A stretch of 64,000 bases of DNA from Palsa-504 sp050011155 (lineage in GTDB: Bacteria > Actinomycetota > Actinomycetes > Streptosporangiales > Streptosporangiaceae), in contig JBEKJP010000025.1 of NCBI GenBank assembly GCA_050011155.1, positions 1 through 64,000 of the forward strand, given 5' to 3'. Below the pieces are notes generated by a model. That model had not been told where the DNA came from. It saw only the letters and a list, made by a program, of their open reading frames with translations, and did not search any database. The position numbers and the translations under genes were made by a program. Position 1 is the first letter of the stretch; each line of letters begins with the position of its first letter. This document shows, piece after piece, positions 1 to 8,135 of this stretch.

Positions 1-1
1 G

Positions 2-202
2 AGCCCGGACCCGATCACGATGCTGATCCTGGGCGGCGCGTGCGTGGCGCTGGTCGAGGTGGCCGAGCTCATCGTGTGGTCCAACGACCGCCGCCGGGCC
101 CGCCTGCACCCGGACCCGTACGCGGGCCTGGCCGACGACGAGCTCTCCCCAATCGACCTGAACGGCTTGGACGACGACCGTCCCGACAGCCGCCTCAACT
201 AG
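2..202 (+). CDS. tatC: Sec-independent translocase TatC, C-terminal fragment
   Basis: The 3' end of a gene that enters from the left edge; 66 residues are visible. They hold the end of a periplasmic loop with the PDPITM motif, a last hydrophobic span and a charged cytoplasmic tail rich in Arg and Asp, as at the end of actinobacterial TatC. TatC is the membrane receptor that binds twin-arginine signal peptides in the Tat export complex. The gene lies 45 bp upstream of helY, and tatA-tatC-helY is a known actinobacterial order (Rv2094c to Rv2092c in M. tuberculosis), which supports the call. The fragment is short, so identification rests on this motif plus context. Confidence 0.75.
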   Translation, partial: SPDPITMLILGGACVALVEVAELIVWSNDRRRARLHPDPYAGLADDELSPIDLNGLDDDRPDSRLN

Positions 203-234
203 CACCTGCGCCCCAGCTACCTGGCGGGGGACTC

Positions 235-240
235 TAGTCT
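235..240 (+). promoter_or_regulatory. -10 hexamer of helY (leaderless type)
   Basis: TAGTCT lies exactly 7 nt before the helY ATG, so transcription would start at or next to the start codon. No Shine-Dalgarno sequence is present. Inferred from position and from recurrence of the pattern at seven other genes here. Confidence 0.5.
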
Positions 241-247
241 GGAATCC

Positions 248-3136
248 ATGACAACCCCGGCGGACCGGTACGCCGCGTTCCGCGACCGGCAGGCTGCCCC
301 GGAACTCTCCGACTTCCGCGCGCTCTACGAGTTCGACTTCGACCGTTTCCAGGTCGAGGCCTGCCGCGCGCTCGGCGCGGGCCACGGCGTGCTGGTGGCG
401 GCGCCCACCGGATCGGGCAAGACGGTGATCGGCGAGTACGCCGTGCACCTGGCGCTGGCCCAGGGCCGCAAGTGCTTCTACACCACGCCGATCAAGGCGC
501 TGTCCAACCAGAAGTACGCCGACCTGGTCCGGCGCTACGACAGCCGCACGGTAGGCCTGCTCACCGGCGACAACAGCATCAACGGCGACGCCCCGGTGGT
601 CGTGATGACCACCGAGGTGCTGCGCAACATGCTGTACACCGGGTCAGCCACCCTGTCCGGCCTCGGTTACGTCGTGCTCGACGAGGTGCATTACCTGGCG
701 GACAGGTCCCGCGGCGCGGTCTGGGAAGAGGTGATCATCCACCTGCCCGAGTCGGTGCGGGTGGTCGCGTTGTCCGCGACGGTGAGCAACGCCGAGGAGT
801 TCGGCGAATGGCTGGACCAGGTCCGGGGCGGTACGGCGGTCATCGTGGACGAGCAGCGGCCGGTCCCGCTGTGGCAGCACGTGCTGGCCGGGCACCGGCT
901 GTACGACCTGTTCACCGACGATGAGCACACCCGGGTCAACCCCGAGCTGCTCCGGGTGGCACAGCGGGACACCTGGATCGAGCGCAAAGCCCCGCCCCGG
1001 CCTGGCCGGGGCAACCGGCGGCCGCGCCGGTTCCCGCCGGCCTACCGGCCCGACGTGATCTCACGGCTCGACTCCGGCGGCCTGCTGCCCGCGATCACGT
1101 TCATCTTCAGCCGGGCCGGCTGCAACGCGGCCGTCGAGCAGTGCCTGATCGCCGGGCTGCGGCTGACCACGCCCGAAGAGGCCGAGACGATCCAGCAGGT
1201 CGCCGAGCGACGCACTGCCGACATCCCGCCCGAGGACCTGACCGTCCTCGGCTACGGCGAGTGGCTGGCCGGCCTGCGGCGCGGCATCGCCGCGCACCAC
1301 GCCGGGATGCTGCCCGCGTTCAAGGAGGTCGTCGAGGAGCTGTTCGCGGCCGGCCTGGTCCGGGCGGTGTTCGCGACCGAGACCCTCGCCCTCGGCATCA
1401 ACATGCCGGCCAGGACCGTGGTCATCGAGAAGCTGGACAAGTGGAACGGCGAGACCCACGCCAACCTCACCGCGGGGGAGTACACCCAGCTCACCGGACG
1501 GGCGGGGCGTCGCGGCATCGACGTCGAGGGACACGCGGTCGTGCTGTGGCAGCCGGGCATGGACCCGGGCGCCGTGGCCGGCCTGGCCAGCACCCGTACC
1601 TACCCACTCAACTCGAGCTTCCGCCCCTCGTACAACATGGCGGTCAACCTGACCGGCTGGGCCGGCCGGGCCCGCGCCGCCGCCCTGCTCGAGTCCTCGT
1701 TCGCGCAGTTCCAGGCCGACCGGGGCGTCGTCGGCCTGACCCGGCAGGTCCGCAAGAACCGGCAGGCCATGGCGGACCTAGCCGCCGAGATGACCTGCGA
1801 TCAGGGCGATTTCGCCGAGTATGCGCAGATGAGAAGATCATTGACCGAACGAGAGGGCGACGCGTCCCGGTTCCGTGCCAGCTCGCGGCGGGCGGAAGCG
1901 GCGCGTTCGCTCTCGCAGCTACGGCCGGGCGACATCATCCGCGTCCCGGGCGGACGGCGGGCCGGGCTCGCCGTGGTCCTGCAGCCGGGCCTGCGGCCCG
2001 CCCGAGGCGGTGACAGCGCGCCTGGAAATGGGCGCGGCGCTAACGGGCGCGGCGCTAACGGGCGCGGCGCCGGCGGCGACGGCGGCCCCGGCTTCGGGCC
2101 GCCCGAGTTCACCGGGCCCGGGCCGCTCGTGCTCACCGAGGCCCGGCAGGTCAAGCGGCTGGCCGTGGCGGACTTCCCGGTGCCGGCCGAGGTGATCGAC
2201 AAGATCCGGATTCCGGGCTCGTTCAGCCCGCGTTCCCCCCAGCACCGCAAGGATCTCGCCGCTACCATGCGGAACCGCCTGGCCAGCCATGACACGGACC
2301 GGAGCGCCCGGCGGCCGGTCCGCGCGGCGGACTGGGAGCAGACCGCCCCCGAGGCGGCCGGGGAGATCACGGACCTGCGGCGGCGGCTGCGCCGTCACCC
2401 GTGCCACGCCTGCCCGGATCGCGAGAACCACGCCAGGTACGCCGAACGTTACTTCCGGCTCGCGCGCGAGACCGAGGCGATCGAGCGCCGGGTCGCCGGC
2501 CGGTCCCACGTGATCGCCCGCACCTTCGACCGGGTGTGCCGGGTGCTGGAAAGCCTCGGCTACCTGTCCGGGGACACCGTCACGCCGGACGGGCGGCAAC
2601 TGGGGCGCCTGTACTCCGAGCTGGACCTGCTGGCCGCCGAGTGCCTGCGCCGCGGCCTGTGGAACGGCCTGTCCGCGGCCGAGCTCGCCGCCTGCGTCTC
2701 GGCCCTGTCCTTCGAGTCGCGCCAGGCCGATGACGTCCAGCCGCCCCGGCTGCCCAATGGCCGGGTCCCCGAGACCCTGACCGCCACCGTGCGCACCTGG
2801 GGCGAGCTGGACCAGCTGGAGAAGGACAACCAGCTGTCGTTCCTGCGCGAGCCCGACCTCGGCTTCGCCTGGGCCGCCTACCGCTGGGCGCGCGGCGCCC
2901 GGCTGGAGAAGGTCCTGGCCGAGGCGCCCGATCTCACCCCCGGCGACTTCGTCCGCTCGGTCAAGCAGCTCATCGACCTGCTGGACCAGATCGCCGCGGC
3001 TGCCCTGGCCGCTGCCTCGACGGGCGAAGACGACGCTGACGGCGCCACCGGAGCGGACGAACTGGCCGCCACGGCCCGGGCCGCCATCGACGCCATGCGG
3101 CGCGGCGTCATCGCCTACTCCGCCGTCGCGGACTGA
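248..3136 (+). CDS. helY: Ski2/Mtr4-like DEVH-box RNA helicase HelY
   Basis: A 962-residue superfamily 2 helicase of the actinobacterial HelY family, likely an ATP-dependent RNA helicase acting in RNA processing or decay. Walker A motif APTGSGKT at about residues 52-59, DEVH at 145-148, SAT motif near 174, the TETLALGINMP motif near 380 and the QLTGRAGRRG arginine-finger motif near 412. The C-terminal half carries the variable KOW/arch-like and DSHCT-type regions of this family. A 15-bp direct repeat (2030-2070) encodes a Gly-Arg-Gly-Ala-Asn linker, repeated in frame. The start lacks an SD site but follows a -10 hexamer by 7 nt, pointing to a leaderless mRNA. Length and motif order are normal. 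Confidence 0.9.
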   Translation: MTTPADRYAAFRDRQAAPELSDFRALYEFDFDRFQVEACRALGAGHGVLVAAPTGSGKTVIGEYAVHLALAQGRKCFYTTPIKALSNQKYADLVRRYDSRTVGLLTGDNSINGDAPVVVMTTEVLRNMLYTGSATLSGLGYVVLDEVHYLADRSRGAVWEEVIIHLPESVRVVALSATVSNAEEFGEWLDQVRGGTAVIVDEQRPVPLWQHVLAGHRLYDLFTDDEHTRVNPELLRVAQRDTWIERKAPPRPGRGNRRPRRFPPAYRPDVISRLDSGGLLPAITFIFSRAGCNAAVEQCLIAGLRLTTPEEAETIQQVAERRTADIPPEDLTVLGYGEWLAGLRRGIAAHHAGMLPAFKEVVEELFAAGLVRAVFATETLALGINMPARTVVIEKLDKWNGETHANLTAGEYTQLTGRAGRRGIDVEGHAVVLWQPGMDPGAVAGLASTRTYPLNSSFRPSYNMAVNLTGWAGRARAAALLESSFAQFQADRGVVGLTRQVRKNRQAMADLAAEMTCDQGDFAEYAQMRRSLTEREGDASRFRASSRRAEAARSLSQLRPGDIIRVPGGRRAGLAVVLQPGLRPARGGDSAPGNGRGANGRGANGRGAGGDGGPGFGPPEFTGPGPLVLTEARQVKRLAVADFPVPAEVIDKIRIPGSFSPRSPQHRKDLAATMRNRLASHDTDRSARRPVRAADWEQTAPEAAGEITDLRRRLRRHPCHACPDRENHARYAERYFRLARETEAIERRVAGRSHVIARTFDRVCRVLESLGYLSGDTVTPDGRQLGRLYSELDLLAAECLRRGLWNGLSAAELAACVSALSFESRQADDVQPPRLPNGRVPETLTATVRTWGELDQLEKDNQLSFLREPDLGFAWAAYRWARGARLEKVLAEAPDLTPGDFVRSVKQLIDLLDQIAAAALAAASTGEDDADGATGADELAATARAAIDAMRRGVIAYSAVAD

Positions 3137-3196
3137 TCAACCCTGTCTATGTATAGGGACGTCAATTGGCATTAGTGTCGATGAGCGGATGCTCGC

Positions 3197-3202
3197 TAGC
3201 CT
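3197..3202 (+). promoter_or_regulatory. -10 hexamer of the cupin dioxygenase gene (leaderless type)
   Basis: TAGCCT ends 7 nt before the ATG at 3210. This favours that ATG over the in-frame ATG at 3189 and suggests a leaderless transcript. Confidence 0.45.
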
Positions 3203-3209
3203 GAGAACC

Positions 3210-3782
3210 ATGCCGCTGACCAGCACCGTTCATCGCGAAGCCCACCCGGCTGCCGTCGCCGCGACGTGCCCGGACAGCCTGGTCCACCCGATCCGCGCCG
3301 CGGTCCGCCGTGGCCTCGGCTGGGCGGAAACCGCGGACGCGGTCGCGGACGCGCTGCGAGCGGTCCTGCCCGGCCCGGCCGCGATCCTGCCCGCGTCGCC
3401 GCGGCACGGCGACCCCTCGGGGTACCAGAGCCACCTGCTCCACGCCGAACCCGACGGCAGGTTCTCGATCTCGGCCATGGTCTGGCTGCCCGGACAGCAG
3501 ACGCCGATCCACGACCACGTGGCCTGGTGCGTCACCGCCGTCCTGCAGGGCCGCGAGCACGAGGAGATCTTCGCGCCAGCCGACGGGGGACAGGCGCTCA
3601 GGCTCACCGCCCGCAACGTGAACCCGCCCGGTTCCGTGAGCGCCTTCGCGCCGCCCGGCGACATCCACCGCGTCCGCAACACCGGTGACACCGTGGCCAT
3701 CTCGATGCACGTCTACGGCGCCGACATCTCCCGCCTCGGCACCAGCATCCGCCGCGAGTACACCCTCCCCATCCTCCCGTAA
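3210..3782 (+). CDS. Cysteine dioxygenase type I-like cupin protein
   Basis: A 190-residue single-domain cupin resembling bacterial thiol dioxygenases, which use non-haem iron to oxidise the thiol of cysteine (or 3-mercaptopropionate) to a sulfinate. The iron ligands are visible: H101 and H103 in PIHDHVAWCV, and H153 in the PPGDIHRV motif, followed by the conserved SMHVYGADI strand. Length matches bacterial members. An in-frame ATG at 3189 would add seven residues; 3210 is preferred because TAGCCT lies 7 nt upstream. It stands alone between helY and a gene-free stretch. Substrate cannot be told apart from sequence alone. Confidence 0.8.
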   Translation: MPLTSTVHREAHPAAVAATCPDSLVHPIRAAVRRGLGWAETADAVADALRAVLPGPAAILPASPRHGDPSGYQSHLLHAEPDGRFSISAMVWLPGQQTPIHDHVAWCVTAVLQGREHEEIFAPADGGQALRLTARNVNPPGSVSAFAPPGDIHRVRNTGDTVAISMHVYGADISRLGTSIRREYTLPILP

Positions 3783-4081
3783 CATCCGCTGGCCACCCGT
3801 ACGGTCCCCATGGTGACTCGTCACCGCCCTGACGGTTCCTAGGCGTGTCTCATCCGGCGCAATGGCCCCCGCAGCCCCACCCGCAGCCGAAGGCCCAGCC
3901 AGCGGCGCCTCCGCAACCGGGACGATGTGAAGCTGTCCCGCCTCTGCGGGCTATTACAGAATCGCGGCGTGCCGGACGGGCGGGGTGTGCCATCGGTGCG
4001 GTCCCCGCGAAGCCCGCAGCAGCCGCGACAGCACCACCCGCCACATGAGGCGCAAACTTGCCAGGCCAGTTGGAAGTTAAC

Positions 4082-4157
4082 GGGGTTGATCCGGGTTACC
4101 GGTCCGACCCGGGACCCTGGGGGGTACCAGATCCACCCCGTAACCCCGATCCACCCC
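4082..4157. repeat. Imperfect long inverted repeat
   Basis: The 18-nt arm at 4082-4099 pairs with 4140-4157 at 16 of 18 positions; the interior contains GGTCC...GGACC. No T tract follows. It could fold in RNA; role unknown. Confidence 0.4.
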
Positions 4158-4186
4158 GTTGCGCGGCCAGGAACGGCGCATCACGT

Positions 4187-4217
4187 GACTCCCCGGGCAC
4201 CGCGATGCCCGGGAGTC
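4187..4217. terminator. Stem-loop, possible terminator
   Basis: Arms GACTCCCCGGGCA and TGCCCGGGAGTC form a 12-bp stem with one bulged C around a 6-nt loop. There is no U tract, common for actinobacterial hairpins. It is about 400 bp past the dioxygenase gene, so the terminator role is uncertain. Confidence 0.35.
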
Positions 4218-4487
4218 GCGCTGGCTGGGCTGCCCCCGCGCCCACGAACGGACCCGGCATGCCACCGAGTCCCCATTCATTGATAACAGCAAGAAGCCGT
4301 AGGCTGCATAGAGCCCGCGCCGCCCAAGCTCCCGACGAACGCGCCACCCCCGCTCCCAGGTCAGAGCTGGTGAAGGGACGGGCTTGTGGTACGGGAGCGC
4401 TGGCTTGAGGACCGAAGCCCGGAGCGCGACGCGGGCGGGAGCCACATCAGCCCGCCCCGTTCGTTCAAAAGATCTTGAACTTCAGCC

Positions 4488-4516
4488 TTGCCAGACGATC
4501 GTTATCGATATATCGT
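4488..4516 (+). promoter_or_regulatory. Promoter with overlapping PadR-type operator
   Basis: TTGCCA (4488-4493) and TATCGT (4511-4516) are spaced by 17 nt. The perfect 10-bp palindrome CGATATATCG (4506-4515) overlaps the -10 element. PadR repressors commonly bind A+T-rich palindromes of this look in their own promoters, so autoregulation of the regulator-transporter operon is inferred. Confidence 0.5.
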
Positions 4517-4570
4517 TGAGCTATCAACAAGGATCGACAAGCGATCTAGACACCTTTAAGGAGTATCACA

Positions 4571-5242
4571 ATGCATAGCGAAGAATGGGGTCCACGTGAT
4601 CCCCGAGACCGCCGTGGCGGCGGACACCGAGGCCGCGCCCGGGTGCGCGGCGGCGCGCCGTGGGCCGGAGGCCCTGGAGGCCCTGGAGGCCCGGGCGGGC
4701 CGTTCGAGTTCGGCGGGCGCGGCGGGCCGTTCGGGCCGCCGAGGTTCGGCGGACGCGGGCCGCGGGTCCGGCGCGGTGACGTCCGCGCCGCGATCCTCGA
4801 CCTGCTGGCCGAGGGCCAGTCGTGGAATGGCTACCAGATCATCCAGGAGATCGCCGAGCGCACCCAGGGGGTGTGGCGGCCGAGCGCCGGTTCGGTCTAC
4901 CCGGCTCTGCAGCAGCTCGAGGACGAGGGCCTGATAAGCCCGGCGGCCGGCGAAGACCGCAAGCGGAACTACACGCTGACCGACGACGGCCGGGCGTACG
5001 TCACCGCGCACGCCGACGAGCTGCGGGCGTCCTGGGCCGCCGTGACCGGCAGCGTCGACAATGCCGAGGTCCAGCTGCACAACCTGGCCCGTAACGTGGC
5101 CATGGCCACCGTGCAGGTGGCCCAGGCCGGCACGCCGGCTCAGATCCAGCAGGCCGGCAAGATCCTGGCCGACACCCGCAAGGCCCTGTACCGTATCCTC
5201 GCGACTGACAGCGAGGACACGGAACAGGACACGCCAGGGTGA
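4571..5242 (+). CDS. PadR family transcriptional regulator
   Basis: A 223-residue regulator. After a low-complexity Gly/Pro/Arg-rich N-terminus (about residues 10-65) comes a PadR winged helix with the motifs AILDLLAEGQSWNGYQI and SVYPALQQLEDEGLI, then a wing (RKRNYTLTDDGRAY) and an alpha-helical C-terminal dimerisation segment. AAGGAG at 4558-4563 precedes the ATG. It overlaps the next gene (GTGA), so it is co-translated with a DrrAB-like ABC exporter whose expression it probably represses in response to a drug-like ligand. The Gly-rich head is built from repeats of a GGP unit and is unusual for the family, though such heads occur in other actinobacterial PadR proteins. Confidence 0.88.
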   Translation: MHSEEWGPRDPRDRRGGGHRGRARVRGGAPWAGGPGGPGGPGGPFEFGGRGGPFGPPRFGGRGPRVRRGDVRAAILDLLAEGQSWNGYQIIQEIAERTQGVWRPSAGSVYPALQQLEDEGLISPAAGEDRKRNYTLTDDGRAYVTAHADELRASWAAVTGSVDNAEVQLHNLARNVAMATVQVAQAGTPAQIQQAGKILADTRKALYRILATDSEDTEQDTPG

Positions 5243-6216
5243 CTTCGGCTATCTCGGTCAGCGCGCTGACCAAGCGGTACGGTGACATCGAGGCGGTGCG
5301 CGGCATCGACTTCGAGGTGGCGGCCGGAGAGACCTTCGGCTTCCTCGGCCCGAACGGGGCGGGTAAGTCCACCACCATCAAGATCCTGTGCACCCTGGCG
5401 GGCCCGACCTCGGGTACCGCCAGGGTGGCAGGTCATGATGTGGTCACCGAACGCGACACCGTGCGCCGCAACATCGGCCTGGTGTTCCAGGACACCACTC
5501 TGGACAGCTACCTGACCGGGGAGCAGAACCTGCGTTTCCACGCCGACCTGTACGGCGTGCCCAAGGCGGCGTACGCCGCCCGGCTCCGACAGGTTCTGGA
5601 AATGGTGGGCCTGTGGGACCGGCGGGACAGCGTGGTGTCCACCTACTCCGGCGGCATGCAGCGCAGGCTCGAGATCGCCCGGGGCCTGCTGCACGCGCCG
5701 CGGGTGCTGTTCCTCGACGAGCCGACGGTCGGGCTCGACCCGCAGACCCGGGTGTCCATCTGGGCCTACATCAACGAGCTGAAGCAGCGCGAGGACATCA
5801 CGATCTTCCTCACCACGCACTACATGGACGAGGCCGAGAACTGCGACCGGATCGCGATCATCGACCACGGGAACATCGTCGCCATCGACACGCCCGAGGC
5901 GCTGAAGGCCTCGATCGGCAAGGACCGCGTCCAGATCAGCACCGCCGACGACGCGGCCGCGATCAGCGCGCTGGCCGGGCTTTTCGGTCTGGAGGCGGGC
6001 GTGCACGAGGGCCTGGTGACGTTCTCGGTGGAGTCGGGGGAGCACTTCGTGCCGCAGCTGTTCGCGCGCCTGCCGGTCGCGATCAAGTCGGTGAGCGTGT
6101 CCCGGCCCTCCCTGGATGACGTGTTCATGTCCTACACCGGCAAGACGATCCGGGACGCGGAAGCCTCGATCGGCGACCGCAACCGCCGGATCGCCACGCG
6201 CTTCGGCAGGAGGTAG
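5239..6216 (+). CDS. ABC exporter ATP-binding protein, DrrA-like
   Basis: A 325-residue nucleotide-binding subunit of the daunorubicin-resistance (DrrA/CcmA) group. Walker A GPNGAGKST at residues 37-45, ABC signature YSGGMQRRLEIARG, Walker B VLFLDEPTVGLD, H-loop TTHYMDEAE, then the roughly 80-residue C-terminal domain typical of DrrA. GTG start overlapping the padR stop codon by 3 nt. With the following permease it should form an efflux pump driven by ATP hydrolysis on the cytoplasmic side. Substrate unknown. Confidence 0.9.
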   Translation: MTSAISVSALTKRYGDIEAVRGIDFEVAAGETFGFLGPNGAGKSTTIKILCTLAGPTSGTARVAGHDVVTERDTVRRNIGLVFQDTTLDSYLTGEQNLRFHADLYGVPKAAYAARLRQVLEMVGLWDRRDSVVSTYSGGMQRRLEIARGLLHAPRVLFLDEPTVGLDPQTRVSIWAYINELKQREDITIFLTTHYMDEAENCDRIAIIDHGNIVAIDTPEALKASIGKDRVQISTADDAAAISALAGLFGLEAGVHEGLVTFSVESGEHFVPQLFARLPVAIKSVSVSRPSLDDVFMSYTGKTIRDAEASIGDRNRRIATRFGRR

Positions 6217-6218
6217 CG

Positions 6219-7130
6219 ATGGCCACGAAAGACATGGCGGCGGCCGAGCGGGTCCCAGGCAACGCGGAAGATGACCTCACCGCCCTCATCCGGGTCGCCG
6301 TGCCCGAGCACAGTATGCGCGCCGATCTGCGGGCGGTCAGCATCGTCTGGCGCCGCGAGCTGATCAGGTTCCGCAGCGACCGGCTGCGGGCGGTCACCTC
6401 GCTGGTGCAGCCGGTGCTGTTCCTGTTCATCCTGGGCACGGGCCTTTCCCGGCTGGCCGGCCGGGGCCTGCCGTCGGGCGTGCACTTCCAGACGTTCATC
6501 TATCCCGGCGTGCTGGCGATGTCGGTGCTGTTCACGTCGATCTTCTCGGCCGCCTCGATCGTCTGGGACCGGGAGTTCGGTTTCCTGCGCGAGATGCTGG
6601 TCGCGCCGGTCCGGCGGTGGGCGATCGTGATCGGCAAATGCCTGGGCGGTGCCACCGTGGCCACCTTCCAGGGCATCATCTTCCTGGCCCTCGCGGGCGT
6701 GGCGCACGTGCCGTACGACCCGTTGCTGCTGCTCACCCTGGTCGGGGAGCTGCTGCTGCTGTCGTTCACGCTGACCGCGTTCGGCGTCATGATGGCGGCC
6801 CGGATCAAGCAGATCCAGGCGTTCATGGCGCTCACCCAGCTGTTCGTGCTGCCGCTGTTCTTCCTGTCCGGCGCGCTGTACCCGCTGAACGGCCTCCCGG
6901 CCTGGCTGACGGTGCTGACCAGGATTGATCCGCTCACCTATATCGTCGACCCGATGCGGCACGCGGTGTTCGGCCACCTGACCGTCGGCCAGGCAGCGCT
7001 GAACGCGCTCAGCCCCGGTGTCACCTGGGACGGCTGGCTCGTCCCGACGGGCCTGGCATTGGGCATCGTGGCCGTCATGGGCCTAGCAATGCTAGGCATT
7101 GCCATAGCCGAGTTCCGCAAGACCGAATAG
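6219..7130 (+). CDS. ABC-2 type exporter permease, DrrB-like
   Basis: A 303-residue membrane subunit of the ABC-2 family with about six hydrophobic spans, including the conserved QPVLFLFILGTGLS start and the SGALYPLNGLPAWL re-entrant motif before the last helices. It begins 3 nt after the ATPase gene; AGGAGG sits just ahead of the ATG. Together with the DrrA-like ATPase it forms a likely drug or lipid exporter. The 3' end contains a palindrome, CCTAGC-AATGCTAGG, and a strong hairpin follows the stop codon. Confidence 0.88.
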   Translation: MATKDMAAAERVPGNAEDDLTALIRVAVPEHSMRADLRAVSIVWRRELIRFRSDRLRAVTSLVQPVLFLFILGTGLSRLAGRGLPSGVHFQTFIYPGVLAMSVLFTSIFSAASIVWDREFGFLREMLVAPVRRWAIVIGKCLGGATVATFQGIIFLALAGVAHVPYDPLLLLTLVGELLLLSFTLTAFGVMMAARIKQIQAFMALTQLFVLPLFFLSGALYPLNGLPAWLTVLTRIDPLTYIVDPMRHAVFGHLTVGQAALNALSPGVTWDGWLVPTGLALGIVAVMGLAMLGIAIAEFRKTE

Positions 7131-7135
7131 CCTTC

Positions 7136-7157
7136 GCAACATTGTATGCAATGTTGC
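7136..7157. terminator. Perfect hairpin after the exporter operon
   Basis: GCAACATTG and CAATGTTGC form a 9-bp perfect stem around TATG, six bases past the permease stop codon. No T tract follows. Probably the transcript end or a 3' stabilising hairpin. Confidence 0.5.
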
Positions 7158-7705
7158 GGCATTCGGCGGTATTGACTAGTAAGCGGCTGCTGATCGTTTA
7201 CGAGTTTTGCTCGCCTCTATAACGAAAAGTGACCAACAATCCCCGACTCGCAACACAACCGGTACGGCCGTCTTCAGACAAGAAACCTTACGGATTGCCA
7301 CCCGTCCCATCCCCAAAACCCCGAAGAGTCACCCCCCGGAACCTATATCGCAGTTACGGCGCATCCCCGGCCCCGCTCCTCCGAGCCCCGCAGACGGGGC
7401 CAGCCCAACGGGCCTAGCCCCGGCTTCCACGGCACCGTGGAAGCCCTCAGCGACGACTCCAGGCCTGCCCGCCGCCAGCCCCCGGCCGCCCCGCCGATCC
7501 CGCCCCGCCCTCACCGCCCTCCGCGGCGACCAAGAGTCGTCCTCGGGCCCCCGCAAGATCCTCCCCCCACCCCCAAGTGGATCTTGATCCCCCCGTAAAA
7601 GCCCCCCAGCCCCCAGATCATCCCTGGTACCCGCCGTGCACCCCAAGATCACTCTCCGCGCTCACCCCCCAGACCGGCGAGCACCCCCGCCACCCAAAAG
7701 ATGAA

Positions 7706-7731
7706 CCCCGCCCAAACCCCGCCCAAACCCC
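7706..7731 (-). other. Candidate G-quadruplex on the minus strand
   Basis: The minus strand reads G4-TTT-G3-C-G4-TTT-G3-C-G4. A second set of G runs separated by 8-nt loops, from a 12-bp repeat CCCCAAAAAACA on the plus strand, follows at about 7745-7792. Confidence 0.5.
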
Positions 7732-7853
7732 AGAAGCCAAGAAGCCCAAAAAACACCCCAAAAAACACCCCGAAGAACACCCAAGGAACACCCCGGGGCC
7801 GTGGGAACAGAAGAAGGCCAACGGCGAGATCCCCCACGGCGAGAGCGCCGCTC

Positions 7854-7893
7854 GGGGGGTCCGGGGGGTCGTCCCCCCGGATAGACACTGCGA
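7854..7893. repeat. Copy 1 of a dispersed GC palindrome
   Basis: The core CCGGGGGG-TCGT-CCCCCCGG (7861-7880) is an 8-bp perfect stem preceded by a G6 run and followed by GGAT and an ACAYTGCR sequence. Related copies lie at 23491-23589 and 48811-48894. Confidence 0.6.
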
Positions 7894-7905
7894 GCCCCCG
7901 CCGAA

Positions 7906-7922
7906 GCCGGTCGAAGACCGGC
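7906..7922. repeat. Short hairpin
   Basis: GCCGGTC, loop GAA, GACCGGC. A 7-bp perfect stem between the GC palindrome and the stem-loop array. Confidence 0.45.
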
Positions 7923-7931
7923 GAGCATAGG

Positions 7932-8039
7932 GCGACGCCGGGTGGCTACGGGGGCAAACCACCCGGCGTCGCGTTCATCGGCGTTCCGACGGGGGCCCGG
8001 AACGCCGGCAGTGATGCTCCGACGGGGGACCAGAGCATC
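7932..8039. ncRNA. Array of three stem-loops with a shared 13-nt loop (candidate structured RNA)
   Basis: Three consecutive perfect hairpins lie at 7932-7972 (14-bp stem), 7980-8006 (7-9 bp) and 8013-8039 (7 bp), separated by 6-7 nt. Their stems are unrelated in sequence, yet each closes a 13-nt loop of the form CKACGGGGG followed by four bases: CTACGGGGGCAAA, CGACGGGGGCCCG and CGACGGGGGACCA. Different stems with a conserved loop indicate selection on hairpin structure plus loop sequence, as in RNA or single-stranded DNA recognised by a protein. The strand of function is not known. The minus strand would be the 3' UTR of the DUF3099 gene. I do not recognise a known RNA family here. Confidence 0.45.
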
Positions 8040-8135
8040 GATATGAATCGTACACGGAAACACCCCCCAGTGTGTCAAGACCCAATTACAACCAGATCTC
8101 GGGACGAGCCTGAACAGGCCCAATCCGGGTCCTGA

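Larger units (their letters stand above)
3783..4570. other. Gene-free region with inverted repeats and the PadR promoter
   Basis: About 790 bp without a convincing gene; the short open frames here have unlikely composition and no ribosome binding sites. It holds an imperfect long inverted repeat (4082-4157), a compact hairpin (4187-4217) and, in the locally A+T-richer last 100 bp, the promoter/operator of the PadR gene. Confidence 0.6.
7131..8135. other. Gene-free kilobase between convergent genes
   Basis: No credible gene in about 1 kb between the exporter (plus) and the DUF3099 gene (minus). From left to right it holds a hairpin at 7136-7157, a C/A-rich tract at roughly 7560-7800 whose minus strand is rich in G runs, a GC palindrome at 7854-7893, a small hairpin at 7906-7922 and three stem-loops with a common loop at 7932-8039. 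Open frames across it reflect the skewed composition. Confidence 0.65.

Noticed and set aside
3560..3606. A CGACGGGGGAC sequence in the dioxygenase gene that resembles the loop of the stem-loop array
   Set aside because: It codes conserved protein sequence (ADGGQ) and only a 5-bp stem could flank it; probably chance.
7649..7888. 79-codon hydrophobic minus-strand frame (Phe/Gly/Val/Leu-rich) resembling a membrane peptide
   Set aside because: The hydrophobic look follows from the G/T-rich strand of the low-complexity tract; no SD and low-complexity repeats throughout.
7681..8039. CRISPR array or classic REP cluster in the gene-free kilobase
   Set aside because: No constant direct repeat with unique spacers; stems differ between hairpins, which excludes both.
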